From a virus, in IMG/VR virus record IMGVR_UViG_3300027810_000002, positions 1-64,000 of that record: a stretch of 64,000 nucleotides of DNA. One strand, given 5' to 3'. Positions within the stretch are counted from its first letter, which is position 1, and each line of letters opens with the position of its first letter. Shown here piece after piece: positions 47,928 through 58,912 of this stretch. The position numbers were made by a program, and so were the translations under genes. Below the pieces are notes generated by a model. That model ran no database searches and was not told the origin of the DNA. It saw only the letters and a list, made by a program, of their open reading frames with translations.

Positions 47928-50489
47928 TTATCCAATAGCATTAAACGTACTCATTATTGAATCATCCGACGATTTGTGTAATCTAATGTATAATTCCATA
48001 TCATAATCGTCTTCATTACCAAGCGAATTGAGTGTGTAGTTTAGGTTGGTTGCTACACCTTGAGAATTTAAAGTAAAATTCGTACCATTTCTCCATGTAC
48101 CATCTTCTTGATTAATCGGACTAGTCGAAGCTCCAGTTATTCCTGGACCACTAATAGTTATTGATCCTTCAAATGCGTCACTTGAATATACTCTCCAACT
48201 ATAATAATATTGATTAGTATCTCCAGCTTGTCCATTTACCGTAATGTAGTATAGTGTATCTAGATCGTCTCCGTTGTCTGACGTAGACATTTGAGGTGCT
48301 GATATACAGCTAGCTACCCCTGGATCATTTGTAATTTTAGAGTTAAATGTTAAGGTACCTCTCTCACCTGATATACCATCGTAAAGCTGCTGCCATGTGT
48401 TCGAGGATCCTGGTCTATTTTGGCTACTTATACTAACTAAATTACTTCTACCAATATTTGCACTTGTATTAGATACCCATCCGTCATTAACTAATACAAC
48501 AGGACCCTGGTCCTCTAAAAACTGCAACCTATTCGACGTTGGAACAGTATTATTTGATGAACCATAGTATATGTCGATTGCCGCGTTATTAGCACTACAT
48601 GCGCCAGTACCGAGGCTTTCATATGGTATCATTTTTCCAACGTAGTGCATGTAGTCCAGCGCCGTTCGATATTGAACTACTGTACCGTTCCAATAAGCTC
48701 TATACCATGCGCTTTGGCCAAGTTCTGCTGATCTATACCAGCCAGCTGGCGGTGATGTTCCGTCTGCATTTTTAATTATGTAAGCAAATTTAAATGTAGT
48801 GGCACTAGCACCATTAGCGTCTTCAATTAGATAACCATTAGACCCTGTTGAAGGCGGTTGTGTCCAGTTTAAATCCCTAACATCTTGTTTATAAAGTAAT
48901 TCATATGTATCTAACTGTAAACAGATTTGAACGTCAGTCCATGCAGTACCGCTCCACTCCCTTGCTGTTGAGTCTTTTTCATACCAACCTGCAGATGCTA
49001 GTGATCCATTTAGATACAACTGTGTTCCTGTAATTCCGCTACCACCATTGCCAGTTATCCAATTTACATCAATACCTGTCCACATATAATCATTTATAAA
49101 TGTAGTAGTACATGCAGCAGCTGCAGTGTTTGATACCTCTGATAGTGTAATAGGTTCTGTAGTTACAGATGTAGATGGTTCTGACTTCCATTGTAATGTA
49201 GGTTCTCCTAAATTAATAATATGTACCATTTTAGAATGTTCATATGAACCATTCTGTTGTCTCGACGCAGGTTGATTAAAGTTAATTGAAGAATCCGACG
49301 TTACAATATTAATTGTTTCTATATCGTATGCTCCACTTGATGAAATATAATTTGCTCGAACTTGTAAACTAGCTCCACCAATTAGTATCTGTGAGTTGTC
49401 CCCTCCATTAATTATAGCAGGTTGCCCTGTTGTTTCGTTGATATTATTTCCATTGTTACTATCAATATTAAAAGTAAAAGAATTTAAATTAGGAACATCG
49501 TGTGATGTAATACCCTGTTCCCATACTTGCCCGTTACATAAGTACCATCCTTCGAATGGAGTGTCTACTCTACCTCTACCTTGGTTATTTAATAATAATC
49601 CGTTTGGTTCAGTTTCTGGGTTTCCATTTAAATTAAAATTAGCATTATTGAAATGCTCTTCTTGTATTGACATAATAGATCCAATAGGTAATGCACCAAA
49701 AACTTCGTATTTACTTTTCCAAATTACAGTCCCATCAGTATCTGTTGACACTATAACTTTATTAGGTCCTTCATTAGTAACCAGTCTTAAACTGCTATAT
49801 GTTTCAACAGGTCGATTAAAATCTGTTTTAATACCTGATGTAACTAAATCACTTGTAAAAGATAATCCAGTAGGGATTTGATCAAATGAATTTTCTTTAC
49901 CTATAAATATTCTGTTAATTGAGTGTATAGTACCTCCTATATTTTGTACAATATGAAAGTCTGATGCTCCTAAAAAATCTCCAACAGTCAACTCATTACC
50001 GGCAAGGGAATGTGGGGCTGTTGTTGCACCTCCTCCTTCATAATCTAATGCAAAGTTAGGTCTATTGATTTCTCCATAAAAAACAGCAGCAGTTGAGTTA
50101 GGCCCATCAAATGGTAATGAAGTATAATAATCACTATTACTTTGATTTTTTTTACCTGTTATAAGACCTACTGCTGAAAATTCAATACCTTGCATTCTAG
50201 TAGGTAATAACGTTATACCATCAGACGTGCTGTTAATTTTCCATATTGAATTAGCAGGAGTTCCTTCTAACCCCTGTTCCCCTCGCGGTCCTTGTACTCC
50301 TTCATATCCTTGAGTTCCTTGTAATCCTGTTAAACCAGGAGTACCTTGGTGACCTGTTGGTCCGGGCATTCCTCCTTTTTGTAGTTGGCCAAAGTTAAAA
50401 TTGAGTTTATCTACTTTATCCTTTGCCCACCAATTCAAACTGTTAGGATCTAAATCACTCTTAAATATTTCTTTAATATTTATTGACAT
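47928..50489 (-). CDS. Tail fibre protein with collagen-like repeat (2)
   Basis: An 853-residue fibre organised like its neighbour. The adaptor VDKLNFNFGQLQKGG is followed by collagen-like Gly-X-Y (about 39-78, GPTGHQGTPGLTGLQGTQG) and then the collar-like GALPIGSIMSIQEEHF and GWYLCNGQVW. The C-terminal half has W/Y-rich segments that repeat partially (LYLNGSLASAGWYEKDSTAR; AGWYRSAELGQSAWYRAYW), probably receptor-binding or carbohydrate-interacting modules. It starts 5 bp before the 1557-residue gene's stop ends. Two such fibres suggest a branched fibre or alternative receptor binding. Confidence 0.85.
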   Translation of the reverse strand: MSINIKEIFKSDLDPNSLNWWAKDKVDKLNFNFGQLQKGGMPGPTGHQGTPGLTGLQGTQGYEGVQGPRGEQGLEGTPANSIWKINSTSDGITLLPTRMQGIEFSAVGLITGKKNQSNSDYYTSLPFDGPNSTAAVFYGEINRPNFALDYEGGGATTAPHSLAGNELTVGDFLGASDFHIVQNIGGTIHSINRIFIGKENSFDQIPTGLSFTSDLVTSGIKTDFNRPVETYSSLRLVTNEGPNKVIVSTDTDGTVIWKSKYEVFGALPIGSIMSIQEEHFNNANFNLNGNPETEPNGLLLNNQGRGRVDTPFEGWYLCNGQVWEQGITSHDVPNLNSFTFNIDSNNGNNINETTGQPAIINGGDNSQILIGGASLQVRANYISSSGAYDIETINIVTSDSSINFNQPASRQQNGSYEHSKMVHIINLGEPTLQWKSEPSTSVTTEPITLSEVSNTAAAACTTTFINDYMWTGIDVNWITGNGGSGITGTQLYLNGSLASAGWYEKDSTAREWSGTAWTDVQICLQLDTYELLYKQDVRDLNWTQPPSTGSNGYLIEDANGASATTFKFAYIIKNADGTSPPAGWYRSAELGQSAWYRAYWNGTVVQYRTALDYMHYVGKMIPYESLGTGACSANNAAIDIYYGSSNNTVPTSNRLQFLEDQGPVVLVNDGWVSNTSANIGRSNLVSISSQNRPGSSNTWQQLYDGISGERGTLTFNSKITNDPGVASCISAPQMSTSDNGDDLDTLYYITVNGQAGDTNQYYYSWRVYSSDAFEGSITISGPGITGASTSPINQEDGTWRNGTNFTLNSQGVATNLNYTLNSLGNEDDYDMELYIRLHKSSDDSIMSTFNAIG

Positions 50490-50494
50490 GTTGG

Positions 50495-53400
50495 TTATGC
50501 TTGTATTTTAATATGCAGTTTTAAATGATATTTAAAACCTGGTTTTTTATTATATATTAATCTAAAACTTAAACCATCATTTTGATAACCTTGGATATCA
50601 AAATTAGTTTGTTTAGTAAATCTACCGTCTGTTAATTCTTCTGGTGAATTTACCGATTTAAATTCAGTTGTTATGTTCTTACCCGCGATTCCATATATTT
50701 CGGTGTTTTCTATAATAAACCTTGAAACAATGTTAGAATAGACATATTTTTCTAGATCATCTAGGATAGTTGATTTATCTCCGAATGAATTTTCAGCAGT
50801 TAAATACTTGCTAAACTTAGACTGTATTCCATCTTCTAATAATTCATTGTATATTGTCTTAGGTAAATAAAAATCTGCAATTATTTCAGAATCGTTTTCG
50901 ATCCAGTGAATCGCTGTTTTATTTAATTTGTTAAATCTAATATAATCTAAAGAATCTAAAGACGTTTCATTTGTTTGTGAAAAGCTAGTTAAATCATATT
51001 GATCTCTAACCTTCATGACGGTCGATGCCATAAAGGATTTTAATTCAACAGGACTCAATGTTCCATACACATTCTCACCAACCGATCCTGGGATAGATTT
51101 TACAAAATAATCACTAGAATATTTAGATTTAAAAATATTAAAATCTTTTTTATCTATTGCAATCTCTCCAATTGCAGGGTATAACGGTAACTTGTCTGAT
51201 GTTTCAGACAGTTTTAATAAGTTTTTAGAATCTTCATCATTTACCTTGTGATAGTGATAATTACTAATATAGCCATAAGATTCGTTTACATTCTTATAAG
51301 ATGCAAAGGCAATTCCTAGATTTTTAAATTTATTATAAATTAATCTTTCTCTCCATCTATCTTCTATTTCAGATGTGTATAATCCAATAGTTTGTTGGGT
51401 TAATGTCGCTTCAGCGTCCGATTGACTTCCTGGATGGTCTATTGGGTAAGGTATAATAATACCTACTAGATCCCCACCTATTCCAGCGTTAGCAAAATTT
51501 CCAGAGCCACTACCAGATCCAGATCCAGATCCTGTACTTTGTAATAATCCTTCAACTGTATTTAAATCTGGTATTAAAGTAGATTGTATTGTGTAGATGT
51601 CTGTAAAATCTACAACATCTTTAAAAAGTGGATTGTATTCACCGTTAAATCTACGTAAAAGTGTAAAATATCCACCATCTTCTCTCTCTTTTAATATTTT
51701 ACCAATCTCCTCAGAACTTAATTGATAAGATCTTGGTCTGTCTCCATCGGGTGACGTGTCTAACACGGATGGCTTAACAATATCTACTCCATCTTGAATT
51801 TCTAAAACAAAGTCGTTAATAAATTCATCATCCGGAAATTCAGAACTAACTCTAGTGTATACGACATCTCCAAACTCGTTAAATCTTTTTGCAAAATTAT
51901 AAGAAACTACTTCTTCTAGTAGATTCTTCCAACCAGCAGAACCTGTTTTCCAATATTTAAAAGTAGTGGATGAAGATGGTATGTAATGCAATAGTTGACT
52001 GTCTAAAGGAGACCCACCAAAATAAGGTCCTGCCTCAATGGTAAATGGAATAGGTAAACCTGAAACAACTATTTGCTCATCGTTAATTATTGAAACAACT
52101 TGCATACATGCATATAAAGAACCTCCAGTATTTGGGTCTGTGTCGTATTGAAAATATATCCATGAATATTTTCCTTCATCATTTAAAGTTATTTCTTTAG
52201 TAAATGCAGATTGTCCACCGCTAATCGATAATTGACTGGCATATACTATAGTTTCAACACCAGAATCTTGCGGCCACGCAGAGCTACTTAAATCTATTTC
52301 AAAAGATAGATCAGTATCAATAATTGTTATGACAGGATCTCCATTATAATCTGTTATCAAATTACCATCAACATCGTATGTGAAGTTTTCAATATCTTGT
52401 AATTCATATACAGAAGCTCTAGATAAATAATTAACAACGTTTGGTTGCACTGCAATATCAATAAATACACAAATAAATTTAAAAGTGTCGTTTTTAATAA
52501 CATGATACTTTACGCCGTTAGGCTCTCCTTCTGGTGCTTCTGTATAACTTAAAGTTACTCCAAACTTGTAAGAATTTACATCAGTTGATGTTTCAAACGC
52601 TGTAGGTGCATCTTTAAAAGACTCTTTTCTTTTCTTGTAAATATATCGTAATCCTCTAAATAATGTGCTAGATTCTAACTCTGACGTGCCTCCGTTAAAT
52701 TTAGAATATAGATTTCTAGATTTGTCGTCGATCCACATTCCATCATTTTGATTAACCGCTCCGTTCCATCTAAAATAAAGACTAAAATAATCTACATCAG
52801 TAGATTTAAGTTGGTTAATACTTATTCCGTCAGTTGTTGTAAAACTAGTATATGAGGATAGTCCCTTAATTGTGTTGTTATCGTGGAAGTTGTCAGGTAT
52901 TTTATTAAAATGGAAATGTTCCATGTTTAAATTGTCGTAATTTCTACCCGATTCTAATTTAATTTCTGGGGAAATATTATTAGTACCAAACGCCTCATTC
53001 ACGTTTAAAATATAAGGTAGGTTTCTTGCGTTAGTACCATTCTTTAAAGCGTATTTCATAATAGTAGGTACTATCCTACTTTTTAATGCGGTTTCTTTTA
53101 ATGTATTTTCATTAAGTCTATCATATTCTGAATTAATATCTGTTGAAACTGAATCATCATTAGATGTTTCCTGGTATAAAACAGAAGATATTCCTGTAAA
53201 TTTTTCTAGTGGGCTGTAATTGGTTCCAAATGATTCATAAGCCAATTCTCCTAATTCAGAATTTTTAGTTGAATAAAAATCAAAATCAAAATCTTTTAAT
53301 TGATACGCACTAAATTTACCAAAAGTAGGTGTAAACTTATTGTATAATTGAACTATTCCATCACTAGGTAACTTATATGCTGTATCTAAAATAACTCTAT

Positions 53401-55168
53401 AAGTTTCACTGTTAGCATTGTCTCTAACTATATCTATTATCCTAGAAAATTTAGTTAGCTTTGCATGTTTAACATACTGTCCTATAGCAGCTTCGCCTAA
53501 TTCATCAGCATTCACTAAAAAACTAGCTCCTATTTTAGAGCCTCCTCGTGCTGTGTGCAAATTCCAGTCAGAAAACTGAGTTCCTGTATAGTTTTGTAAT
53601 CCAACATAATCTTCCTTTGCTGCTTCTACATTTATGAAATCTGAAATGTTTAAGTCATAAATACCAAAAGACATTCTATTTCTATTATCTCCACTACCAT
53701 AGTCCTCAATAATAACAGAGGATCCTTCCGCTCTAGTGTTGTAATTAGATATGTCTTTAATCAAACTACTAATAGCGATTGCAATTTGTCTTAAAGTACC
53801 TTTACTCGAAAAGTTGTTCCCAGAGAAAGTACCTGCAGGTATTGTATCATCAGCAACTGCCATGAAGCCGTACATTTCGTAGTTTTTTATTTCAATTTCA
53901 GTTTTATCACCGATGTAAAATCTATCGTTCGTGATAGGTTTGCTTATGATTTCAAACTTAATAAAAGGCTTATTTGAAACATTTGTTGAAATTGATTGTA
54001 ATTTATTATTTGATATAGTATAATTTGTATTTTTCAACAAGTTTTTAATATCAATATTAGAAGTAACTGGTATTTTTAAACCATCTACTTCTGTATTATT
54101 TTTTATATGTAAGAAAGAGTTATCACCTAGATTGATATAGGAAAGTACAGGAACCTTTAGCTCTGGAGTTTTTGGTAACATATCTTCGTGAGTTATTCCC
54201 GCTCCGATCACGTCGTAAACCGTGTGAGTAGTTCCCGGTTCAATACTTACTATATTATCTGAAGAGATAGAATTAATCTTAAAAGAACCTTCTTCGATGT
54301 CATCAACATAAAGTCCAAAATATCTATAAATATTATAATTCACAGCAGATGCGTCGTCAAACATAAACTCCATGTTAATTAAGTTAGCTGAAATTACACC
54401 ATGTCTTTCAAATCCTTTTGTAATCAATTCATTTGCATTAATCTCTAAATTATCTTGCTGAATATAATCATCTGCGATAAAATCTTTTTTAGAAACAAAA
54501 CCTCCTTTAGTTGAATCAATTCCTCTATACAAAACCGCTCCGCTATCTGAAAAATTAAATTCAATAGCAGATTCAGGCATGCCTTTGTCGTATACATGTG
54601 AATGCAAATATTTACCGATTCTGCTTTTTCTAGTTAAATCAAATGTTTTAACAATAGTTGCAGATTCTAATAGCTCTAAAATTCTATCATTTTGTCCAAC
54701 AACGTCTTCGGTGTATTTATTCTTATAATCGACATCGCTAACTCTATAAACTATAAATTTCTTAGGTATTCTACGATCTAACCAAATTGGTGCAAAGATC
54801 TTATATTGTTCGTCATATAGTTTAGTTGAATTAAAACTAGCTCCAAAGTTATACTGATTCTCATATTGATATGAGTAATCTGAATATGGTGTAATGTCTG
54901 AGTGTTTTCTTAATGTTTGAAACCTTTCGTTAACAGGCGTTCCTTTAAAGAATCTAGCGACGTCGTTTGCATAAATACCGGTGTCCGATACTTCAAACTT
55001 TTGATACTCTACCTTTGAAAGGACTTTATTAGCCTTGAATGCGCTTAAGAATATGTGCTCCGAAGAGTCCACAACCAACTTTAAATTACTTGTTAATTTT
55101 GGATTAGTTCTTAATAGTGCGAATGAAGATTCTTCTTCCTTGTTGTTCGTGTTAAAATTTATAGCCAT
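50495..55168 (-). CDS. Very large tail/baseplate structural protein
   Basis: A 1557-residue virion protein, the longest complete gene here. No family is recognised with confidence. It is beta-rich and contains no enzyme motif. A Gly-Ser linker (TGSGSGSGSGN) near residue 1215 separates two parts, and the C-terminus (FKSVNSPEELTDGRFTKQTN, then PGFKYHLKLHIKIQA) looks like a compact end domain. A large baseplate wedge or proximal fibre protein is likely from size and position. A GATATATA element lies 26 bp upstream. Confidence 0.65.
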   Translation of the reverse strand: MAINFNTNNKEEESSFALLRTNPKLTSNLKLVVDSSEHIFLSAFKANKVLSKVEYQKFEVSDTGIYANDVARFFKGTPVNERFQTLRKHSDITPYSDYSYQYENQYNFGASFNSTKLYDEQYKIFAPIWLDRRIPKKFIVYRVSDVDYKNKYTEDVVGQNDRILELLESATIVKTFDLTRKSRIGKYLHSHVYDKGMPESAIEFNFSDSGAVLYRGIDSTKGGFVSKKDFIADDYIQQDNLEINANELITKGFERHGVISANLINMEFMFDDASAVNYNIYRYFGLYVDDIEEGSFKINSISSDNIVSIEPGTTHTVYDVIGAGITHEDMLPKTPELKVPVLSYINLGDNSFLHIKNNTEVDGLKIPVTSNIDIKNLLKNTNYTISNNKLQSISTNVSNKPFIKFEIISKPITNDRFYIGDKTEIEIKNYEMYGFMAVADDTIPAGTFSGNNFSSKGTLRQIAIAISSLIKDISNYNTRAEGSSVIIEDYGSGDNRNRMSFGIYDLNISDFINVEAAKEDYVGLQNYTGTQFSDWNLHTARGGSKIGASFLVNADELGEAAIGQYVKHAKLTKFSRIIDIVRDNANSETYRVILDTAYKLPSDGIVQLYNKFTPTFGKFSAYQLKDFDFDFYSTKNSELGELAYESFGTNYSPLEKFTGISSVLYQETSNDDSVSTDINSEYDRLNENTLKETALKSRIVPTIMKYALKNGTNARNLPYILNVNEAFGTNNISPEIKLESGRNYDNLNMEHFHFNKIPDNFHDNNTIKGLSSYTSFTTTDGISINQLKSTDVDYFSLYFRWNGAVNQNDGMWIDDKSRNLYSKFNGGTSELESSTLFRGLRYIYKKRKESFKDAPTAFETSTDVNSYKFGVTLSYTEAPEGEPNGVKYHVIKNDTFKFICVFIDIAVQPNVVNYLSRASVYELQDIENFTYDVDGNLITDYNGDPVITIIDTDLSFEIDLSSSAWPQDSGVETIVYASQLSISGGQSAFTKEITLNDEGKYSWIYFQYDTDPNTGGSLYACMQVVSIINDEQIVVSGLPIPFTIEAGPYFGGSPLDSQLLHYIPSSSTTFKYWKTGSAGWKNLLEEVVSYNFAKRFNEFGDVVYTRVSSEFPDDEFINDFVLEIQDGVDIVKPSVLDTSPDGDRPRSYQLSSEEIGKILKEREDGGYFTLLRRFNGEYNPLFKDVVDFTDIYTIQSTLIPDLNTVEGLLQSTGSGSGSGSGSGNFANAGIGGDLVGIIIPYPIDHPGSQSDAEATLTQQTIGLYTSEIEDRWRERLIYNKFKNLGIAFASYKNVNESYGYISNYHYHKVNDEDSKNLLKLSETSDKLPLYPAIGEIAIDKKDFNIFKSKYSSDYFVKSIPGSVGENVYGTLSPVELKSFMASTVMKVRDQYDLTSFSQTNETSLDSLDYIRFNKLNKTAIHWIENDSEIIADFYLPKTIYNELLEDGIQSKFSKYLTAENSFGDKSTILDDLEKYVYSNIVSRFIIENTEIYGIAGKNITTEFKSVNSPEELTDGRFTKQTNFDIQGYQNDGLSFRLIYNKKPGFKYHLKLHIKIQA

Positions 55169-55193
55169 TCCTGATGCCTCTTTTTAGTTAAAT

Positions 55194-55201
55194 TATATAT
55201 C
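55194..55201 (-). promoter_or_regulatory. Putative late promoter element GATATATA
   Basis: It lies 26 bp upstream of the ATG at 55168, in the gap after the 1225-residue protein gene; probable late promoter for the fibre block. Confidence 0.45.
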
Positions 55202-55232
55202 ATAATTTTAAGAGGGACCTGATCGGGTATAT

Positions 55233-58200
55233 CTAAAACTCTTCTCTGATGTTAGGTAATGAAAAATCAACGCTTCTTCCTCTGAATGGTGTGTACTTGC
55301 CGCTAGTTGCATAGTTAGTTAACATTGAAGAAGTTATAGAATTTATATTCTTTCCAGTTGCTCTATACTTAGAATACACTTCAATATCAAACTGAAAGTC
55401 AGTATTGTTTGAATCTATTATATCTATACCTATTATTTTAGAGTATGTTAAGTTTTGTAGAGAATTACTAATAATTCCTCCAACTCTACCTCTACCAGTA
55501 TCCCCTGTTCCACTATAATCTGTCATTCTATATTGAAATACCATATCGATGTTTAGTGCGTTAGAGCTACTTCCTTCGATTATCTTCTTTCCTCTTTTAT
55601 TGTTAGCATCAACAACTAAAGAATCTTTTCCTAGTGGAGATACATATAAAAATGATCCACATGAATGTCCTCCTAATAGATATTGATCATTTGGTTCGAA
55701 TGAATTTTTACCAGCAGTTCTAGTTCCTAGCACTACGCCACTTCCTGCACCACTGTCTGTTCCACCACTCCCTGCTATTACTTCCACTATAGTATTTGTT
55801 AATCTAAATGGAGTTTGTTTTTTACCATATAAATCACTAGCTCTTCTAGGTGCGGTTTTAGGCATTCCAACCAATCCATTACTAGCAATACCTAATACGC
55901 TTACATTTTTCGTTAATGGATGATCTTTGTGTAGGAATATTGCGTTATCATATAGAGCTGCAGTTACTGTAGAAACCGATACACTACCTAATGTACCATT
56001 AGCACTGTCGTATTCCCCGTTCCATATATAATCGTTAGTACTTTGGCTATCTGACCATGCTGTAAATTCAGCAGCTGCAAAAGATTTAGATTTATCTGTA
56101 TTATTAGTGTTAACTCCTGATATTTGATATGCTGTGTTTATACCATACTCGAATGTGTCATATCCTGAATTATCAGATACATCAATATCTCCGCCAGATC
56201 CATCAGTACTTGTTAAATACAAACTAGTATCATTAGCAATATTCATAAACCTTGAATATAAAAATTGACCTCTTAATTGTGCAGATTGTACTGGGCTATC
56301 GTTAAAATATGACTCTGTTGATTCTGTTGCATCTAAGTTTTGATAAACTACAGGTGCTAAATCGTATTTTCCTTCTGTTGTGTAATATGTATTAGAACTT
56401 ACAACAGGATCTATTGCACCAGATTGTAATCCCCACAATGTACTTGGAGTTGAGGAATATGCAGGTTGTTCAACGTCTCCTAATATTCTTGCGATTAATT
56501 CTAGATTAGTAGCCTTCGTATTAGAAAGATTTATTTTAAAGTTTTTAGTAACGATAAACCCTTTAGAGTTTGTCGATGGTACTTCATCAATATAATATCC
56601 TGCAAATAATTTAACTTTACTGTTATTAGTTACTGGTGTTACATTACCGTCTTCGTCGATTATCTGCACTAGTAACTCCCCAAGAGTTCCATCAATTTGA
56701 GCTCTTAAAGATTCTACTTCGTTTTGAAGTTCTAAAAGTTTATCATATACTGAAATAGGATTTTGCTCTCCAGTTAAGAAACCAGAAGCTAATGACGATG
56801 CATTGTGTGCAAAATACTTTTCGTTTACAGTGAATGAATCGCCAACGTGATCGTATACTCCAACAGATTCTAAATCTTCTTTTAAAGAAACTTTTAAGTT
56901 ATCTAATTCGTTTTGTGAAATTAAACCAGCTAGTGAGTCTGTTGAAAGTTCTCCTTCTGGAAATTCTACCTTAACTATGTCAGACCAATCACTTGTTACT
57001 GGGTTAGATGGATATCCTGCTTCTGATACAGATTTAACCATAATTTCAATAACTTCACCAGATCTAATAGGTAAATCAATTGAATTAAAATTAACAGCCT
57101 GTGCGTCTTCTTCGCTTTCCACTACCCATTTGTATATCCCAGCATCGTTTAATTCTCTCTTTCTAACAGGACCTTGAACTTCAATCCAGTTTGAAAAGGC
57201 TGCAGTCTTTTTAGTGCTGTTAGTAGTATCATTAAATTCAATCTGATCAATTGTTGATGTTTTGCCAGAAGTAGATACGTATCTATATCTAGTTTTAAAT
57301 TGTACAACTTCTTGAGAAAGTTCTTCACCAACTGTTTTAGGTGAAGGTATAGGCCAGAATCCTCTAACCCTAAATTTCGGAGAGGCTGTTGAAACATCTA
57401 TTGAATCTGCTGCTGCTTTTATCTCAGCAACAATTGATCCAAATAATTTAACCTCAGATGTCTTTTCGTTTACAAGTGCTCTGAACTCATTAAGTTGCTT
57501 GTCTCTTTCAACCTTAGATTTAAATTTCTTAGTGTTTAATAAAGATTTTTTAACTTTAATAGCCTCATTAATATTCTTTAAACTTTGTTCAGCTGCTAAT
57601 TTATCTGATTTAAGTTGTTTAATCTTTTTAGTAGTCGTGTTATCAGTTAAGTGTTTATTTATTTGGATAACTTTTAAATCGCCTGATGCTAATATTGGCA
57701 TGTTTGGTTTTATACCAACTGATGCTGGTGGAATGTAATCCACACTAAGAGCCTTAATAAACTGTCCAAAGTCAGATACTTCATCCTTATAATAAGATGC
57801 TAAGTTCTTGATAGTTCCGTCCTCTGTTGATATTTGTAATTCATTTGAATAAAAACCAATACCTGGCGAATATTCATTTGAAGGTATGTTTGAGATAGGA
57901 TCAATTGGTTTAATAAATACTATTTGCTTTTCATCAAATCCTATTTTAATCTCTACATCTAAATCTACGTCAATGTCTCTATATATTGATAACACGTTTG
58001 ATCCTACTTTAATAGATTCAAATCCTTCAATTAACTCTAATTCAACCTGTGATGTAGAACTATCAATTGATCTAACAATATATCTTGTTCTTAACTCTCC
58101 TGAATTAATCACTAATGAATCTGAAACTTTTAAAACTTCAGTCTCTTGAAGCGTTTTAGAAGCATCTGAGTAACTTAACTTATCAAGCGTAAATAACTTA

Positions 58201-58910
58201 ACTGTTTTAGTTTGAGTAACTCCATCAACAATCTTTGACTTCTGTTCGTTAGATATCTTAGTGACATCATAGTCTCCGAAGTATTGTACTGTTCTGATTG
58301 GCATTTCAATTACCTCAGAATCTAAATAATATTTTAAACCGTCTTCGGCAATTCTGTCTTGTAGTTCTTTATATACAATCTCGCTTTCTCCTTTATATAT
58401 TTCATCAAATGAATCTGAAGTTGCTCCGTCTTTTAAATCAAAAATAAATCTTTCAATATAAACTCTTTCCGTTTCTACTGGAATTTGACCACTAACGTCT
58501 AATCTAATAGTTAATAAAGGATTTAAAAAGTCCTCAAAGAATTCATTTAACTTTGTGTTAAATTGAGTAGGTGCTGCAAGTGATGTGATTGGTTTAGAAG
58601 GGCCTTTAAGTTTAGAAGTGTATATTTTTCTATAAGCTCCATCTTTTAATCTTACATTTGCTCCGCTACCTTCAACACCAGAAATAGATTCTAAATTTTT
58701 ATTTAGTCTTTCAATCTCTCTTTTTAAATATCCAAAGGCAGGAATCTGTACAGATTTAACTCCTTCACCAGAAGGGTCCCATAAATCTACAGTAACTGTT
58801 TCTTTATCTGTTGAGATCGCCTCATTAATACGATTGAAAGTTTCTAGAGAATTAGTGTTTAATTCTAGAAACTGTTCAAGTAATTGCGATATTGAATTTT
58901 GTGCACTCAT
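55233..58910 (-). CDS. Large tail/baseplate structural protein
   Basis: A 1225-residue virion protein. The N-terminus is helical (ISQLLEQFLELNTNSLETFN). A beta-rich middle follows, with a coiled coil at about 420-480 (KKIKQLKSDKLAAEQSLKNI). After that comes a fibronectin-like stretch (RVRGFWPIPSPKTVGEELSQ; YRYVSTSGKTSTIDQIEFND), and a C-terminal region with FLYSRFMNIANDTSLYLTST and RGRSVDFSLPNIREEF. No T4 name can be given securely; a baseplate wedge or fibre connector is likely. It starts 3 bp after the upstream stop and is co-transcribed. Confidence 0.62.
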   Translation of the reverse strand: MSAQNSISQLLEQFLELNTNSLETFNRINEAISTDKETVTVDLWDPSGEGVKSVQIPAFGYLKREIERLNKNLESISGVEGSGANVRLKDGAYRKIYTSKLKGPSKPITSLAAPTQFNTKLNEFFEDFLNPLLTIRLDVSGQIPVETERVYIERFIFDLKDGATSDSFDEIYKGESEIVYKELQDRIAEDGLKYYLDSEVIEMPIRTVQYFGDYDVTKISNEQKSKIVDGVTQTKTVKLFTLDKLSYSDASKTLQETEVLKVSDSLVINSGELRTRYIVRSIDSSTSQVELELIEGFESIKVGSNVLSIYRDIDVDLDVEIKIGFDEKQIVFIKPIDPISNIPSNEYSPGIGFYSNELQISTEDGTIKNLASYYKDEVSDFGQFIKALSVDYIPPASVGIKPNMPILASGDLKVIQINKHLTDNTTTKKIKQLKSDKLAAEQSLKNINEAIKVKKSLLNTKKFKSKVERDKQLNEFRALVNEKTSEVKLFGSIVAEIKAAADSIDVSTASPKFRVRGFWPIPSPKTVGEELSQEVVQFKTRYRYVSTSGKTSTIDQIEFNDTTNSTKKTAAFSNWIEVQGPVRKRELNDAGIYKWVVESEEDAQAVNFNSIDLPIRSGEVIEIMVKSVSEAGYPSNPVTSDWSDIVKVEFPEGELSTDSLAGLISQNELDNLKVSLKEDLESVGVYDHVGDSFTVNEKYFAHNASSLASGFLTGEQNPISVYDKLLELQNEVESLRAQIDGTLGELLVQIIDEDGNVTPVTNNSKVKLFAGYYIDEVPSTNSKGFIVTKNFKINLSNTKATNLELIARILGDVEQPAYSSTPSTLWGLQSGAIDPVVSSNTYYTTEGKYDLAPVVYQNLDATESTESYFNDSPVQSAQLRGQFLYSRFMNIANDTSLYLTSTDGSGGDIDVSDNSGYDTFEYGINTAYQISGVNTNNTDKSKSFAAAEFTAWSDSQSTNDYIWNGEYDSANGTLGSVSVSTVTAALYDNAIFLHKDHPLTKNVSVLGIASNGLVGMPKTAPRRASDLYGKKQTPFRLTNTIVEVIAGSGGTDSGAGSGVVLGTRTAGKNSFEPNDQYLLGGHSCGSFLYVSPLGKDSLVVDANNKRGKKIIEGSSSNALNIDMVFQYRMTDYSGTGDTGRGRVGGIISNSLQNLTYSKIIGIDIIDSNNTDFQFDIEVYSKYRATGKNINSITSSMLTNYATSGKYTPFRGRSVDFSLPNIREEF

Positions 58911-58912
58911 AG

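Noticed and set aside
45382-50489. Diversity-generating retroelement acting on the two fibre genes
   Set aside because: No reverse transcriptase and no template-like near-repeat of a fibre C-terminus was seen in the window.
51510-51540. Gly-Ser coding microsatellite in the 1557-residue protein as a phase-variable tract
   Set aside because: It is a short in-frame hexamer-like repeat giving a flexible linker; unit changes would not shift the frame.
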